Positions 27,512-33,818 of a stretch of DNA of 33,818 nucleotides are shown piece by piece (position 1 is the first letter of the stretch; every line of letters begins with the position of its first letter). The notes beneath the pieces were generated by a model that saw only the letters and a program-made list of their open reading frames with translations, did not search any database and had not been told where the DNA came from. The stretch is from Pirellulaceae bacterium (GTDB lineage Bacteria > Planctomycetota > Planctomycetia > Pirellulales > Pirellulaceae): the NCBI GenBank assembly GCA_024102795.1, contig JAGFJK010000153.1, positions 1 through 33,818 on the forward strand, written 5' to 3'. Made by a program: the position numbers and the translations under genes.

Positions 27512-27896
27512 TGGTTTCACGAACGCGGGCTGCACACTGATGCGGGTCGCGCTCTATCTGATGCTCCCATAACCTGACGACAGTCCAGCCTAGTTGGCGC
27601 AACTTGGCGAAGTTTCTTTGGTCGCGGGCCCGCGTCTTCTCGATTTTTTCCTGCCACTTCGCCGACAGCTTGTGCCGCCATAGCGGAAAGCGGAATCCAT
27701 GCCAAAAGTCGCCGTCCACAAATACGACGACCTTGGTGCCTCGGAACACGAAGTCTGGCTTGCCGGGCAGGTCGTTGCAGTGCTGCTCGTAGTCGGTCAG
27801 CTTGACTGCTGCTAGTTCTCTGGCAATTACGCGCTCTGGTGTCGTGTCTTTGCCGCGGATATTCGACATAACGCGACTGCGGGTTGCCCGATCCAT
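27468..27896 (-). CDS. vsr: Very short patch repair (Vsr) endonuclease
   Basis: From the ATG at 27896 the protein has 142 residues. The start MDRATRSRVMSNIRGKDTTP is the characteristic Vsr N-terminus. It is followed by GKPDFVF, which holds the catalytic Asp, then VVFVDGDFWHGF, and the C-terminal LGWTVVRLWEHQI. The PD-(D/E)XK-like enzyme nicks next to T:G mismatches that arise from deaminated 5-methylcytosine. A 26-residue basic extension (MGKKKAGHRNWGPGGKKVPG) would be added if translation begins at 27974. The 3' ends of this gene and the methyltransferase overlap by 44 bases, convergently. Vsr-type proteins also occur as nicking or restriction subunits in defence loci. Confidence 0.93.
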   Translation of the reverse strand: MDRATRSRVMSNIRGKDTTPERVIARELAAVKLTDYEQHCNDLPGKPDFVFRGTKVVVFVDGDFWHGFRFPLWRHKLSAKWQEKIEKTRARDQRNFAKLRQLGWTVVRLWEHQIERDPHQCAARVRETISKYSGQADPTSKT

Positions 27897-28072
27897 AGTG
27901 TCGCCCTGATGCTTGCCGGGAACTTTCTTGCCCCCTGGCCCCCAATTCCTGTGTCCCGCCTTCTTCTTTCCCATAGAGGGTTTCTCGTTACCTGCTGCCG
28001 CATTGTCGCGGATGTCATGAAGGCTCTAGCCTACGGTATTTGCGAAAAACCTCAACGATTCGAACCCGGGCC

Positions 28073-28100
28073 TTGCGTACCTGTATTTTACCTGTATTAT
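28073..28100 (+). promoter_or_regulatory. Promoter with tandem TACCTGTATT repeats for the winged-helix/GHKL operon
   Basis: TTGCGT (28073-28078) and TATTAT (28095-28100) are separated by 16 bases. Two TACCTGTATT units (28078-28087, 28089-28098) are spaced by 11 bases, one helical turn, and overlap the -10 box. The ATG at 28107 follows only six bases after the -10 box, so the transcript may be leaderless. The repeats could be an operator, perhaps for the encoded winged-helix protein. Confidence 0.6.
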
Positions 28101-28106
28101 GCCGTT

Positions 28107-28718
28107 ATGGATGAAGTACTAAAGGCAAGACAGCTCCTTGCCGAGGCCGAGGTCGGGCTCCAGAAGCTAGTGGCCGACGCGGCTTCACAAGGGGAGTATG
28201 AATCCGTGGTCAGAATCGCAGATTGGGCAAAGGCTCTGTGCGAACTGGTTTCGGCTGAATCGCCAGAATGGCGCCCGACCGCAAATCAAATCGCTGCCAC
28301 AGCACCAAGGTCAAGCGATGCCCAATCCGATCGCGGCAGGAGGGCCGCCGCGAAGCGAAAGGGGTATCCTAAATTCTTCCGCGATGCCAGTTCTTTGATA
28401 AAAGTAGCGTGGTCAAAGTCGTCAAACTCAGAATACGAACATAAAGCGCCGTGGATTGCTGCCCAGCAACTCTTGGCGGCAATCAAGAGGCATGCGCAGA
28501 AGAGCGAACTGATTTCGATGGACGAGATTCTACCTCTCAAGGACAAGGACGGGACAGAGGTCCCATCGTACCAGTCCTATCTTTGCTTGGCATGGTTAAG
28601 GGCAGAGGGCTTGGTTCGACAGCACGGCCGTCAAGGATATTCTACGAAACGCGGGACTGATATTTCTCAGGAGGCGACGCGGGCCTGGGAGTCCCTACCG
28701 GTACGCAAACGAACGTAA
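28107..28718 (+). CDS. Small protein with predicted C-terminal winged-helix domain, first gene of the GHKL operon
   Basis: This 203-aa protein starts at MDEVLKARQLLAEAEVGLQK, an amphipathic helical N-terminus of about 60 residues. A Gln/Arg-rich linker follows, then a conserved-looking core KGYPKFFRDASSLIKVAWSK (about 91-110), YEHKAPWIAAQQLLAAIKRH, ISMDEILPLKDKDGTEVPSY (about 143-162) and LAWLRAEGLVRQHGRQGYST (about 168-187), which together look like a winged helix-turn-helix with a wing GRQGYS. The upstream open extension is rejected because the promoter lies inside it. No ribosome site is visible (possibly leaderless). I infer a DNA-binding regulator or recognition subunit. The next gene begins 23 bases downstream. 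Confidence 0.7.
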   Translation: MDEVLKARQLLAEAEVGLQKLVADAASQGEYESVVRIADWAKALCELVSAESPEWRPTANQIAATAPRSSDAQSDRGRRAAAKRKGYPKFFRDASSLIKVAWSKSSNSEYEHKAPWIAAQQLLAAIKRHAQKSELISMDEILPLKDKDGTEVPSYQSYLCLAWLRAEGLVRQHGRQGYSTKRGTDISQEATRAWESLPVRKRT

Positions 28719-28741
28719 CAACTCAAGAAAAAGGGGTGGTG

Positions 28742-30667
28742 ATGGGATGGTCATTCCGCCAGATGTCACGTGGAGAGATGAACGCCGACCCCATCGAAGG
28801 GGAGTTCTTCACTCCTGAGGGCCTGGCTGACTCGCTTGTGCGTGAGTCCATACAGAACTCGCTGGATGCCCGCCGCAACGGTGAACCGGTCCAGGTTCGA
28901 CTGCATTTCTCTGGAGAGGGAAATGCTCTTTCCTCGAAAACTGGCAACCGCTACCTGAGCGAATTATGGCCTCACGTGCAGGCAATCGAAGGTGGACGAT
29001 CGAATCTGCCCAACGAAGACGAGCCAGTAACATTTCTCGTCGTCGAAGACTTCGGAACGCGGGGGCTCTGCGGATCGCCAGAGCAAGATCGCGACGGAGA
29101 AGACCCCGGCGGCTCAGAACACAAGGACTTCTATTACTTCTGGCGAAACATTGGGCGTTCACGAAAGGAAGATACGCAACGAGGACGATGGGGGCTTGGC
29201 AAGACAGTGTTTCCGGCCACGTCGCGGGTGAACTCTTTCTTCGGCTACACAACCCGATACGACGACGACAGATCCCTGCTAATGGGACAGTCTGTGCTGA
29301 AAATTCACCGGGTCGGCGATGACCGATACTGCCCCTATGGTTTTTTCGCAAGGACGGGGGCCGATGATTTCCAAAATCCTTTCGACGAAGATGATGTGCT
29401 GGGGCAGTTTCGCAAAGATTTTCAACTGCGGCGCACCAACGAACCTGGCCTTTCGATCGTTATTCCCTTCCCGGACGTCGATGAGATTCAGCCGGAACAC
29501 ATGGTCCGCTCTGCGATCGTCCACTACTTCTACCCGATTTTGCGAGGAGAACTAATCGTCGAAGTTTCCGCCGACGAACTGCACTTTAGAATCGACGCCG
29601 ACCACATCGACGAGATTGTAGAATCGGTTAGCTGGAAGGATTCCCCGTACGGAGCGGACCAACTGCTTCACCTCTTTGCGTTCGTACGACGAACCATTGG
29701 TTTGCACGAGTCGGAATTGTTTGTGCTCCCAGAGCCTAATCCACCAAGAGCTCCCGACTGGAACGTTGGACGGTTCGATCCTGATACGATTGAGGCCATC
29801 AAGAAGCAATTTGCCGAAAAGGAAATGCTGGCAATTCGTGTTCCCGTCACCGTACGTCCCAAGAGTGGCGATGATCGCGAGACGTTCTTCGATGTGTTTG
29901 TCGAAGAAGATCCAACGATGGCGAAAGCCGAGGATCACTACATCCGGCAGGGGATTACGATCTCCAAAATCGCGACGCTCCGTGAAAAGGGATTTCGTGG
30001 GCTGGTCGTCGTTTCTGACGAGGCTCTTTCGACACTTTTGGGAGACTCGGAGAATCCGGCTCACACCGAATGGCTGGAGAAAGCCACGCGGTTAAAGGAA
30101 CGCTTTAACTGGGGGCCATTCACTGTCCGGTTTGTGCGCAACGCACTTCAGCGGATCGTTGGCCAATTGCTCCACGTGCCTGAAGGGCGAGATGAGCAAC
30201 TCCTCAAGAATATATTCTTTTTAGAGAACGACACCGATCCCGGCCATGAGCCAACAAAGAAGAAGCCGAAGAAGCCCGGCGAACCAGATCCTGATCCAGA
30301 CGGTCCGCCACCTCCGCCAGCACCTGCAAGATCTGTATTTAACCTTCAGAAGATTGACGGCGGCTTCCGTATTACACGAAAGGACGCCGAGACGCTGCTG
30401 CCCGAACGGATCTCCCTTGAGGTTGCTTACGAAGTCAGGAGAGGGAACGCTTTTAAGAAGTACGCGAAATGGGACTTTGATCTGGGCAAAAAGCCGATCG
30501 TCGTTACACCCGTCGGAGCGAGTTGCACGGCCCACAAAAACACGTTGTCAATCGAGCCCACAAGTGACGAGTTTCTCGTCGAGGTAACGGGTTTCGATTC
30601 CAATCGAGACCTGGCCATTCGCGCGGTAAAGGCGAAGACGGAGGTGGTAGATGCTGAGACGGTTTAA
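28742..30667 (+). CDS. GHKL-family ATPase (MutL/MORC/Hsp90-like), candidate defence effector
   Basis: This 641-aa protein has the Bergerat ATP-binding fold in its N-terminal part: N-box RESIQNSLDA with E35 and N39, G1-type motif VVEDFGTRG with D103, and a lid/G2-type motif GRWGLGKTVFPATS at 148-161. The rest of the first 500 residues is predicted globular, with several beta segments (IVIPFPDVDEIQ, EMLAIRVPVTVRPKS). A charged Lys/Pro/Asp linker (about 503-531; KKKPKKPGEPDPDPDG) leads to a beta-rich domain (about 533-641). GHKL ATPases act as ATP-driven clamps on DNA or protein partners. The start is the ATG with AAGGGG five bases upstream. It overlaps the next gene by 17 bases. Confidence 0.88.
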   Translation: MGWSFRQMSRGEMNADPIEGEFFTPEGLADSLVRESIQNSLDARRNGEPVQVRLHFSGEGNALSSKTGNRYLSELWPHVQAIEGGRSNLPNEDEPVTFLVVEDFGTRGLCGSPEQDRDGEDPGGSEHKDFYYFWRNIGRSRKEDTQRGRWGLGKTVFPATSRVNSFFGYTTRYDDDRSLLMGQSVLKIHRVGDDRYCPYGFFARTGADDFQNPFDEDDVLGQFRKDFQLRRTNEPGLSIVIPFPDVDEIQPEHMVRSAIVHYFYPILRGELIVEVSADELHFRIDADHIDEIVESVSWKDSPYGADQLLHLFAFVRRTIGLHESELFVLPEPNPPRAPDWNVGRFDPDTIEAIKKQFAEKEMLAIRVPVTVRPKSGDDRETFFDVFVEEDPTMAKAEDHYIRQGITISKIATLREKGFRGLVVVSDEALSTLLGDSENPAHTEWLEKATRLKERFNWGPFTVRFVRNALQRIVGQLLHVPEGRDEQLLKNIFFLENDTDPGHEPTKKKPKKPGEPDPDPDGPPPPPAPARSVFNLQKIDGGFRITRKDAETLLPERISLEVAYEVRRGNAFKKYAKWDFDLGKKPIVVTPVGASCTAHKNTLSIEPTSDEFLVEVTGFDSNRDLAIRAVKAKTEVVDAETV

Positions 30668-31445
30668 CTACACCGGCCGCAAGAAGATTCCCCGATCGGC
30701 CATCACAGTCAAGCTCTCCAATGATGGCCTGCCTGTACCGACATTCGACGCCAAGTTCGACCTTTCAGCATTGAAGTTGCCGGGCCACGCCAAGATCTAC
30801 GTCGAAGCGTACCATCGTGCCTCGTACATGCGCTTCGACTACGGTCAGGTTTCCGACGTTCGCCCGCCGAAAGATCGGCGGCTTATGGATATTGAAGGTG
30901 GCGGCACGGCGCAATTCCGCCTCAAGGTCATTGACGAAACTACGAAACACGGATGCGTACTCGCGGAGGCAGAAGGCATAACACCATTGGACGCTGATGA
31001 AGCTGCCGCCAACCGGAAATCCATCTTGCCGGTAGTGATCACCGACCTCGACGACCAGGTGTGGCGGATTGATTTCGACTCCCCGGATGGTCGTCCAGTT
31101 CTGGAATTGAACAAACGTATCGACGGCGTATCGCGACTGGCAGCGGGCGATGATCAGTTCTTTTCGCTGACATATCCGGCCGTGTTGCGTCAGATTGTCC
31201 ACCGCATCCTGAGAATCGAGCAAATCGCCGATGTTGATGGTCCGGCCGATGATTGGCGCGTGCAGTGGTTGCAGTTCTGCTGTTCCTTGCCGGGGATCCT
31301 CGCGCCACCGAAACCAGACGACGATGACGACGAGTCGGTGGAGCAGGAACAACTGAACTGGGTTGAGGACGTGGCTGCGGCCTTCTGCCTGAAGTTCAAG
31401 ATACTGGAGAGATACAACCGTGCCGTGGTGAAAGAGGACGAGTGA
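30651..31445 (+). CDS. Unrecognised 264-aa partner of the GHKL ATPase
   Basis: The ATG lies inside the end of the ATPase gene, with GGAGG six bases upstream. The N-terminus is basic and starts MLRRFNYTGRKKIPRSAITV. The first half looks beta-rich, with YVEAYHRASYMRFDYG and a segment ending KSILPVVITDLDDQVWRIDF. The second half is more helical: a helix-rich part near 170-215 (YPAVLRQIVHRILRIEQIAD) and an acidic run KPDDDDDESVEQEQ near residue 220-235. I know no domain for it. Its placement between the ATPase and the DUF6339 gene with overlapping starts and stops argues that the three products act together. Confidence 0.8.
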   Translation: MLRRFNYTGRKKIPRSAITVKLSNDGLPVPTFDAKFDLSALKLPGHAKIYVEAYHRASYMRFDYGQVSDVRPPKDRRLMDIEGGGTAQFRLKVIDETTKHGCVLAEAEGITPLDADEAAANRKSILPVVITDLDDQVWRIDFDSPDGRPVLELNKRIDGVSRLAAGDDQFFSLTYPAVLRQIVHRILRIEQIADVDGPADDWRVQWLQFCCSLPGILAPPKPDDDDDESVEQEQLNWVEDVAAAFCLKFKILERYNRAVVKEDE

Positions 31446-32164
31446 TGGCCATCGTTAGAAAACTGACTGAGACCGGAATCAAAGCCTTTACGGAGTACTT
31501 GACGCGGTTGGCCGATGGCGAAAAAATCGATCCACCCATGCACCTCCTAACCGACGCTGACTCATCCCAGGAACTGTTGGGAACTGCCGAAGTTGAGCCG
31601 GTGACCCTTGACAGCAAGTTGGCAGCGGCCAAGTACCTCACCATCCAACTGGCATCCCTTGACAAGTCGGAAGTTGACAACAACGTCGGATTGTGGACAT
31701 GGCTGTCACTCTTTTTCTTCGACCAGGTTTGCCCAGAAAGTGCGAGTGGCGAGCGGAAGCCGGGCGAAATCGTCCGCCACGTTCTCACGCTGAGCGCACT
31801 CAAATACTACCGACATTTGCTCGCCGGACCGTGCCGCCTTTGGCAACTTCATGGAAAGTGCTCACGCGTGTTCCTCTATAATCCACTTACGGAACACGGA
31901 GACTTCTCGGAACAACTTGCTTCGCGGCAGCAGCACATTTCCAACTTGCATCTGATCGAGGCCGTTGATCGACTCTACTACGATCCCGAATCCATTGGAG
32001 CAGGCCGTCCCAAGCGCGGTGCACTGACTAGAACTCGGCCCGGCAATCTGCGACGATTGGTTGCCGTCATCCAGCAGTTCGATCTAACCTACGATATGTA
32101 CGCGATGAACTCGGAACAAATACTGACCTTGCTTCCGGACGAGTTCGATCATTGGCGGGAGTAG
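31445..32164 (+). CDS. DUF6339-like protein
   Basis: This 239-aa protein starts at the ATG sharing one base with the previous stop (TGATG), with AGAGG upstream. Conserved-looking segments are NNVGLWTWLSLFFFDQVCPE (about 79-98), ALKYYRHLLAGPCRLW and RVFLYNPLTEHGDFSEQLAS, then NLHLIEAVDRLYYD and VIQQFDLTYDMYAMNSEQIL near the end. This pattern matches the DUF6339 family as I recall it, which occurs in genomic islands; its function is unknown. There is no signal peptide or membrane helix. It ends the three-gene operon. Confidence 0.78.
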   Translation: MAIVRKLTETGIKAFTEYLTRLADGEKIDPPMHLLTDADSSQELLGTAEVEPVTLDSKLAAAKYLTIQLASLDKSEVDNNVGLWTWLSLFFFDQVCPESASGERKPGEIVRHVLTLSALKYYRHLLAGPCRLWQLHGKCSRVFLYNPLTEHGDFSEQLASRQQHISNLHLIEAVDRLYYDPESIGAGRPKRGALTRTRPGNLRRLVAVIQQFDLTYDMYAMNSEQILTLLPDEFDHWRE

Positions 32165-32184
32165 GCCGACGAAAGGAGAATGAT

Positions 32185-32379
32185 TTGACATTGAACGAGA
32201 GCAACGAAGGCGTCGAAAGTGGCGAGGCCCGGATGTGCTGGTTCAGCGGTAACTGGAATTCCTTCGGCGGCGCGTTAGCGAAAAAGACCAGACACCCAGC
32301 AATCGAGCGGCTGCGCGGTGGAAGCAGCGGCTGGAGTGGTGGGGGGGCGGTCCGGCGGAGGGGGAAAGGGAAGGGGTGA
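32185..32379 (+). other. Possible remnant of a further operon gene, cut by repeat sequence
   Basis: A ribosome site AAAGGAG (32172-32178) is followed after six bases by a TTG and an open frame LTLNESNEGVESGEARMCWF and SGNWNSFGGALAKKT. From about 32281 the frame runs through the repeat sequence, so at most about 32 residues are original. The ribosome site 20 bases after the previous stop suggests that a fourth gene once followed DUF6339. Equally, this may be non-coding. Confidence 0.3.
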
Positions 32380-32452
32380 CCGGGGATAAGCGGGCTGAAA
32401 GCGCTGGTCAACGGGCGTCAAACCGCTCGTCAGGCAGCTTCGAGAAGCGGTA
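32281..32452 (-). repeat. Partial second copy of the transposase-downstream repeat
   Basis: It aligns with the neighbouring copy 32541-32745 and, in reverse complement, with about 25985-26165. Shared segments are CCAGACACCC, GGCTGGAGTGGTG, CCGGCGGAGGGGGAAA and GTCAGGCAGCTTCGAGA. It is the most diverged of the three copies and marks the right end of the cargo. Confidence 0.8.
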
Positions 32453-32540
32453 TCCCTGTCGACGTTGAATTGCCGAAGCGCCTTGTGACAAACTTGCACT
32501 CGACTTGAATCGACGTTTTCCAACAAAAAGGCCACAACAA

Positions 32541-32862
32541 AAAGGCCAGACACCCGGAATTCGAACGGCTGGGCGAAGGGACCGGCGGTTGGAGTGGTGA
32601 GCGGGTGATCCGGCGGAGGGGAAACGGGAGGGGGCGGCCGGGGGCAAGCCGGCTGGAAGCGACGGGGAACGGGAGCGAAGAACCACGTCAGGAAGCTTCG
32701 AGACGCGGCATTCTTGCACGCCGAGCGGACCGCTCGAGATTGCGGGGTTGCGGAACGACGGATAATTGCAGGGTGACGTGCTCCGGCGGCGGGTGTGTTG
32801 GTGCTGACGATCAAGCAAGTTGATCATCTTCACGCCGGCCGGCGCAGGTCACTGCCGGCCGG
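32541..32862 (-). repeat. Right inverted flank: non-coding region downstream of the transposase
   Basis: This is homologous in inverted orientation to 25849-26165, including CGAGCGGACCGCTCGAGATT-like and CCGGCCGGCGCAGGTCACTG-like segments next to the transposase stop. A 15-base direct repeat (CAACAAAAAGGCCA type) lies just before it at 32519-32547. It carries no gene. Confidence 0.82.
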
Positions 32863-33818
32863 TCAGCCGAATGTCGCTCGGCAGTTCCGCATGCCTTTGA
32901 CCCAACGGTCCCCGCTGCGGTCCAGCAGTTCCCGCAGGCGTTCGACCGAACCGACCGCCCGGCCGAACCACTCGTCAAAATTGTCCACCGCCGCGGTCCA
33001 GCGGTCCGGGTCCAGCCCGCAGGTCCTCAAATGTTGTACCAGCGCCGACGGGTCCGACTCCGGTGCCGCTTGTGCCGCCACGGTCTGTGCTACCACCCAC
33101 AGCAGAATCCGAACGTACTCGCTCATCGGCATGTCCAGAATCGGATTATCCGACGCTCGGCGGCGACGCATCCCGTCAGGAAACAGCCGCCGATAACGAG
33201 CGTAGCTGGGTGCGTTCGACGGCGGTGCGTCCGCGCCCGACGAACCGGCGTCCGCGCCGGACGAGACCGTGTCCGCGGGGAGAATCGCGTCGCTGGTCTC
33301 GTCCCATTGACTGCTGTCAGAAGTCTCGCTGGTCCCAGTGGCCGAGCAGGACGAAAGGGACACTGGCGGCTCTTCCAATGTTTCAACACTGGCAGCGACT
33401 GTGGCACAAGTTTCGACCCGCTCGGAGGCCACTTGCGGTGAATCCAGCAACGCGGGTGTCGACTCGTCAGTAACTTCAGCAACTTCGAACTTCGACGAAC
33501 TGCCAGACAATTCCTCCGCGCCCTGCGTAATCAACAGTCCGCCCGAACAGATCGGTGCCAGCCAGGCGTCCTTCAGCAACGCTTCGACTTGTTCCAGCGA
33601 CAAGTCGTAACCACCACCGCCGCGCGAACTTTGAAATTCCTCCAGTGAAGCCTGTGCCTCGCGCGCCCGCCAGGCGGCCAGCCGAGCGGCGATCGCGCTG
33701 GTGCGTGAATCCTCCAGCGTCGCGGCCATGCCCGCCTTGATCTGGTTCATGTCCACGTACACCATGCAGGTCAGCAGCGCCTGCTCATCCAGGATTTCCC
33801 GGCACCCGTAGCGTTGCT
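32863..33818 (-). CDS. REP-associated (Y1/IS200-like) transposase, C-terminal part (5' end outside window)
   Basis: The minus-strand frame is open to the right edge, where it reads RYGCREILDEQALLTC, then MVYVDMNQIKAGMA. The YVD-x-N-x-I-x-AG sequence is a hallmark of REP-associated tyrosine transposases (RAYTs), after the HUH catalytic core. An apparent helix SRTSAIAARLAAWRAREAQ follows. Then comes a long Ser/Thr/Glu-rich, low-complexity linker (about 33240-33560), and a C-terminal domain with RRRRASDNPILDMPMSEYVR and DRWTAAVDNFDEWFGRAVGS. Such long extensions occur in planctomycete copies. The catalytic HUH and Tyr motifs are outside the window, so activity cannot be judged. Confidence 0.82.
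   Translation of the reverse strand, partial: QRYGCREILDEQALLTCMVYVDMNQIKAGMAATLEDSRTSAIAARLAAWRAREAQASLEEFQSSRGGGGYDLSLEQVEALLKDAWLAPICSGGLLITQGAEELSGSSSKFEVAEVTDESTPALLDSPQVASERVETCATVAASVETLEEPPVSLSSCSATGTSETSDSSQWDETSDAILPADTVSSGADAGSSGADAPPSNAPSYARYRRLFPDGMRRRRASDNPILDMPMSEYVRILLWVVAQTVAAQAAPESDPSALVQHLRTCGLDPDRWTAAVDNFDEWFGRAVGSVERLRELLDRSGDRWVKGMRNCRATFG

Noticed and set aside
27909-28106. Upstream extension of the 203-aa winged-helix protein
   Set aside because: It is antisense to the Vsr start and includes a convincing promoter; coding character begins at MDEVL.
26513-32164. Calling the island a known DISARM, BREX or Druantia system
   Set aside because: None of the defining helicase, PglZ/DrmB or large ATPase genes is present; only the C5 methyltransferase is shared with some of them.

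Overview
The window is high-GC DNA from a planctomycete, most likely a member of the Pirellulales or a close relative. The best evidence is the left edge: a PSCyt1/DUF1549/LamG/DUF1553 cytochrome protein overlaps a DUF1501 protein, a pairing that is a hallmark of this phylum. Supporting signs are a planctomycete-type ECF sigma factor, a signal-peptide beta-helix membrane protein and abundant palindromic repeats. All assignments come from reading the sequence and from recalled family knowledge; no database search was run.

Layout. 1-5.4 kb: DUF1549/DUF1553 protein (cut by the window edge), DUF1501 protein and a HTD2-like dehydratase. 5.4-7.6 kb: a nested palindromic repeat, a SpoU/TrmH RNA methyltransferase and a membrane protein. 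7.7-10.5 kb (minus): a tightly overlapping operon DUF6687-like > TspO > shortened DUF6933 > GNAT, followed by a decayed pRiA4b ORF-3-like gene. 10.55-10.95 kb (minus): tmRNA with its terminator. 11.4-13.3 kb: sugar isomerase-like TIM barrel, a membrane-anchored domain of possible RNase-like fold, and a zinc-ribbon protein. 13.2-17.4 kb: ECF sigma factor, tRNA-His with a clear promoter, an 8 x 15-bp minisatellite, two membrane proteins, a globin gene remnant cut by a short inverted-repeat element, and rpiB.

17.7-25.4 kb is a cbb3-type terminal oxidase operon. It encodes a diheme cytochrome c lipoprotein, a four-helix membrane protein, CcoN, a CcoO carrying two EF-hand loops, two small membrane proteins, the copper ATPase CcoI and a SafE-type membrane protein. 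No canonical CcoP is present; the diheme lipoprotein is the obvious candidate for that electron-entry role.

25.5-33.8 kb is a mobile, more AT-rich accessory island and the most interesting part. About 6 kb of cargo (26166-32280) lies between inverted copies of the 3' end and downstream region of a REP-associated (Y1/IS200-like) transposase gene. The cargo is a C5 cytosine methyltransferase, a convergent Vsr-type nuclease, and a separate operon. That operon encodes a small protein with a predicted C-terminal winged helix, a 641-aa GHKL (MutL/MORC/Hsp90-like) ATPase, an unrecognised 264-aa protein and a DUF6339 protein. I propose the operon plus the methyltransferase/Vsr pair as a candidate, poorly characterised anti-phage or DNA-surveillance system.
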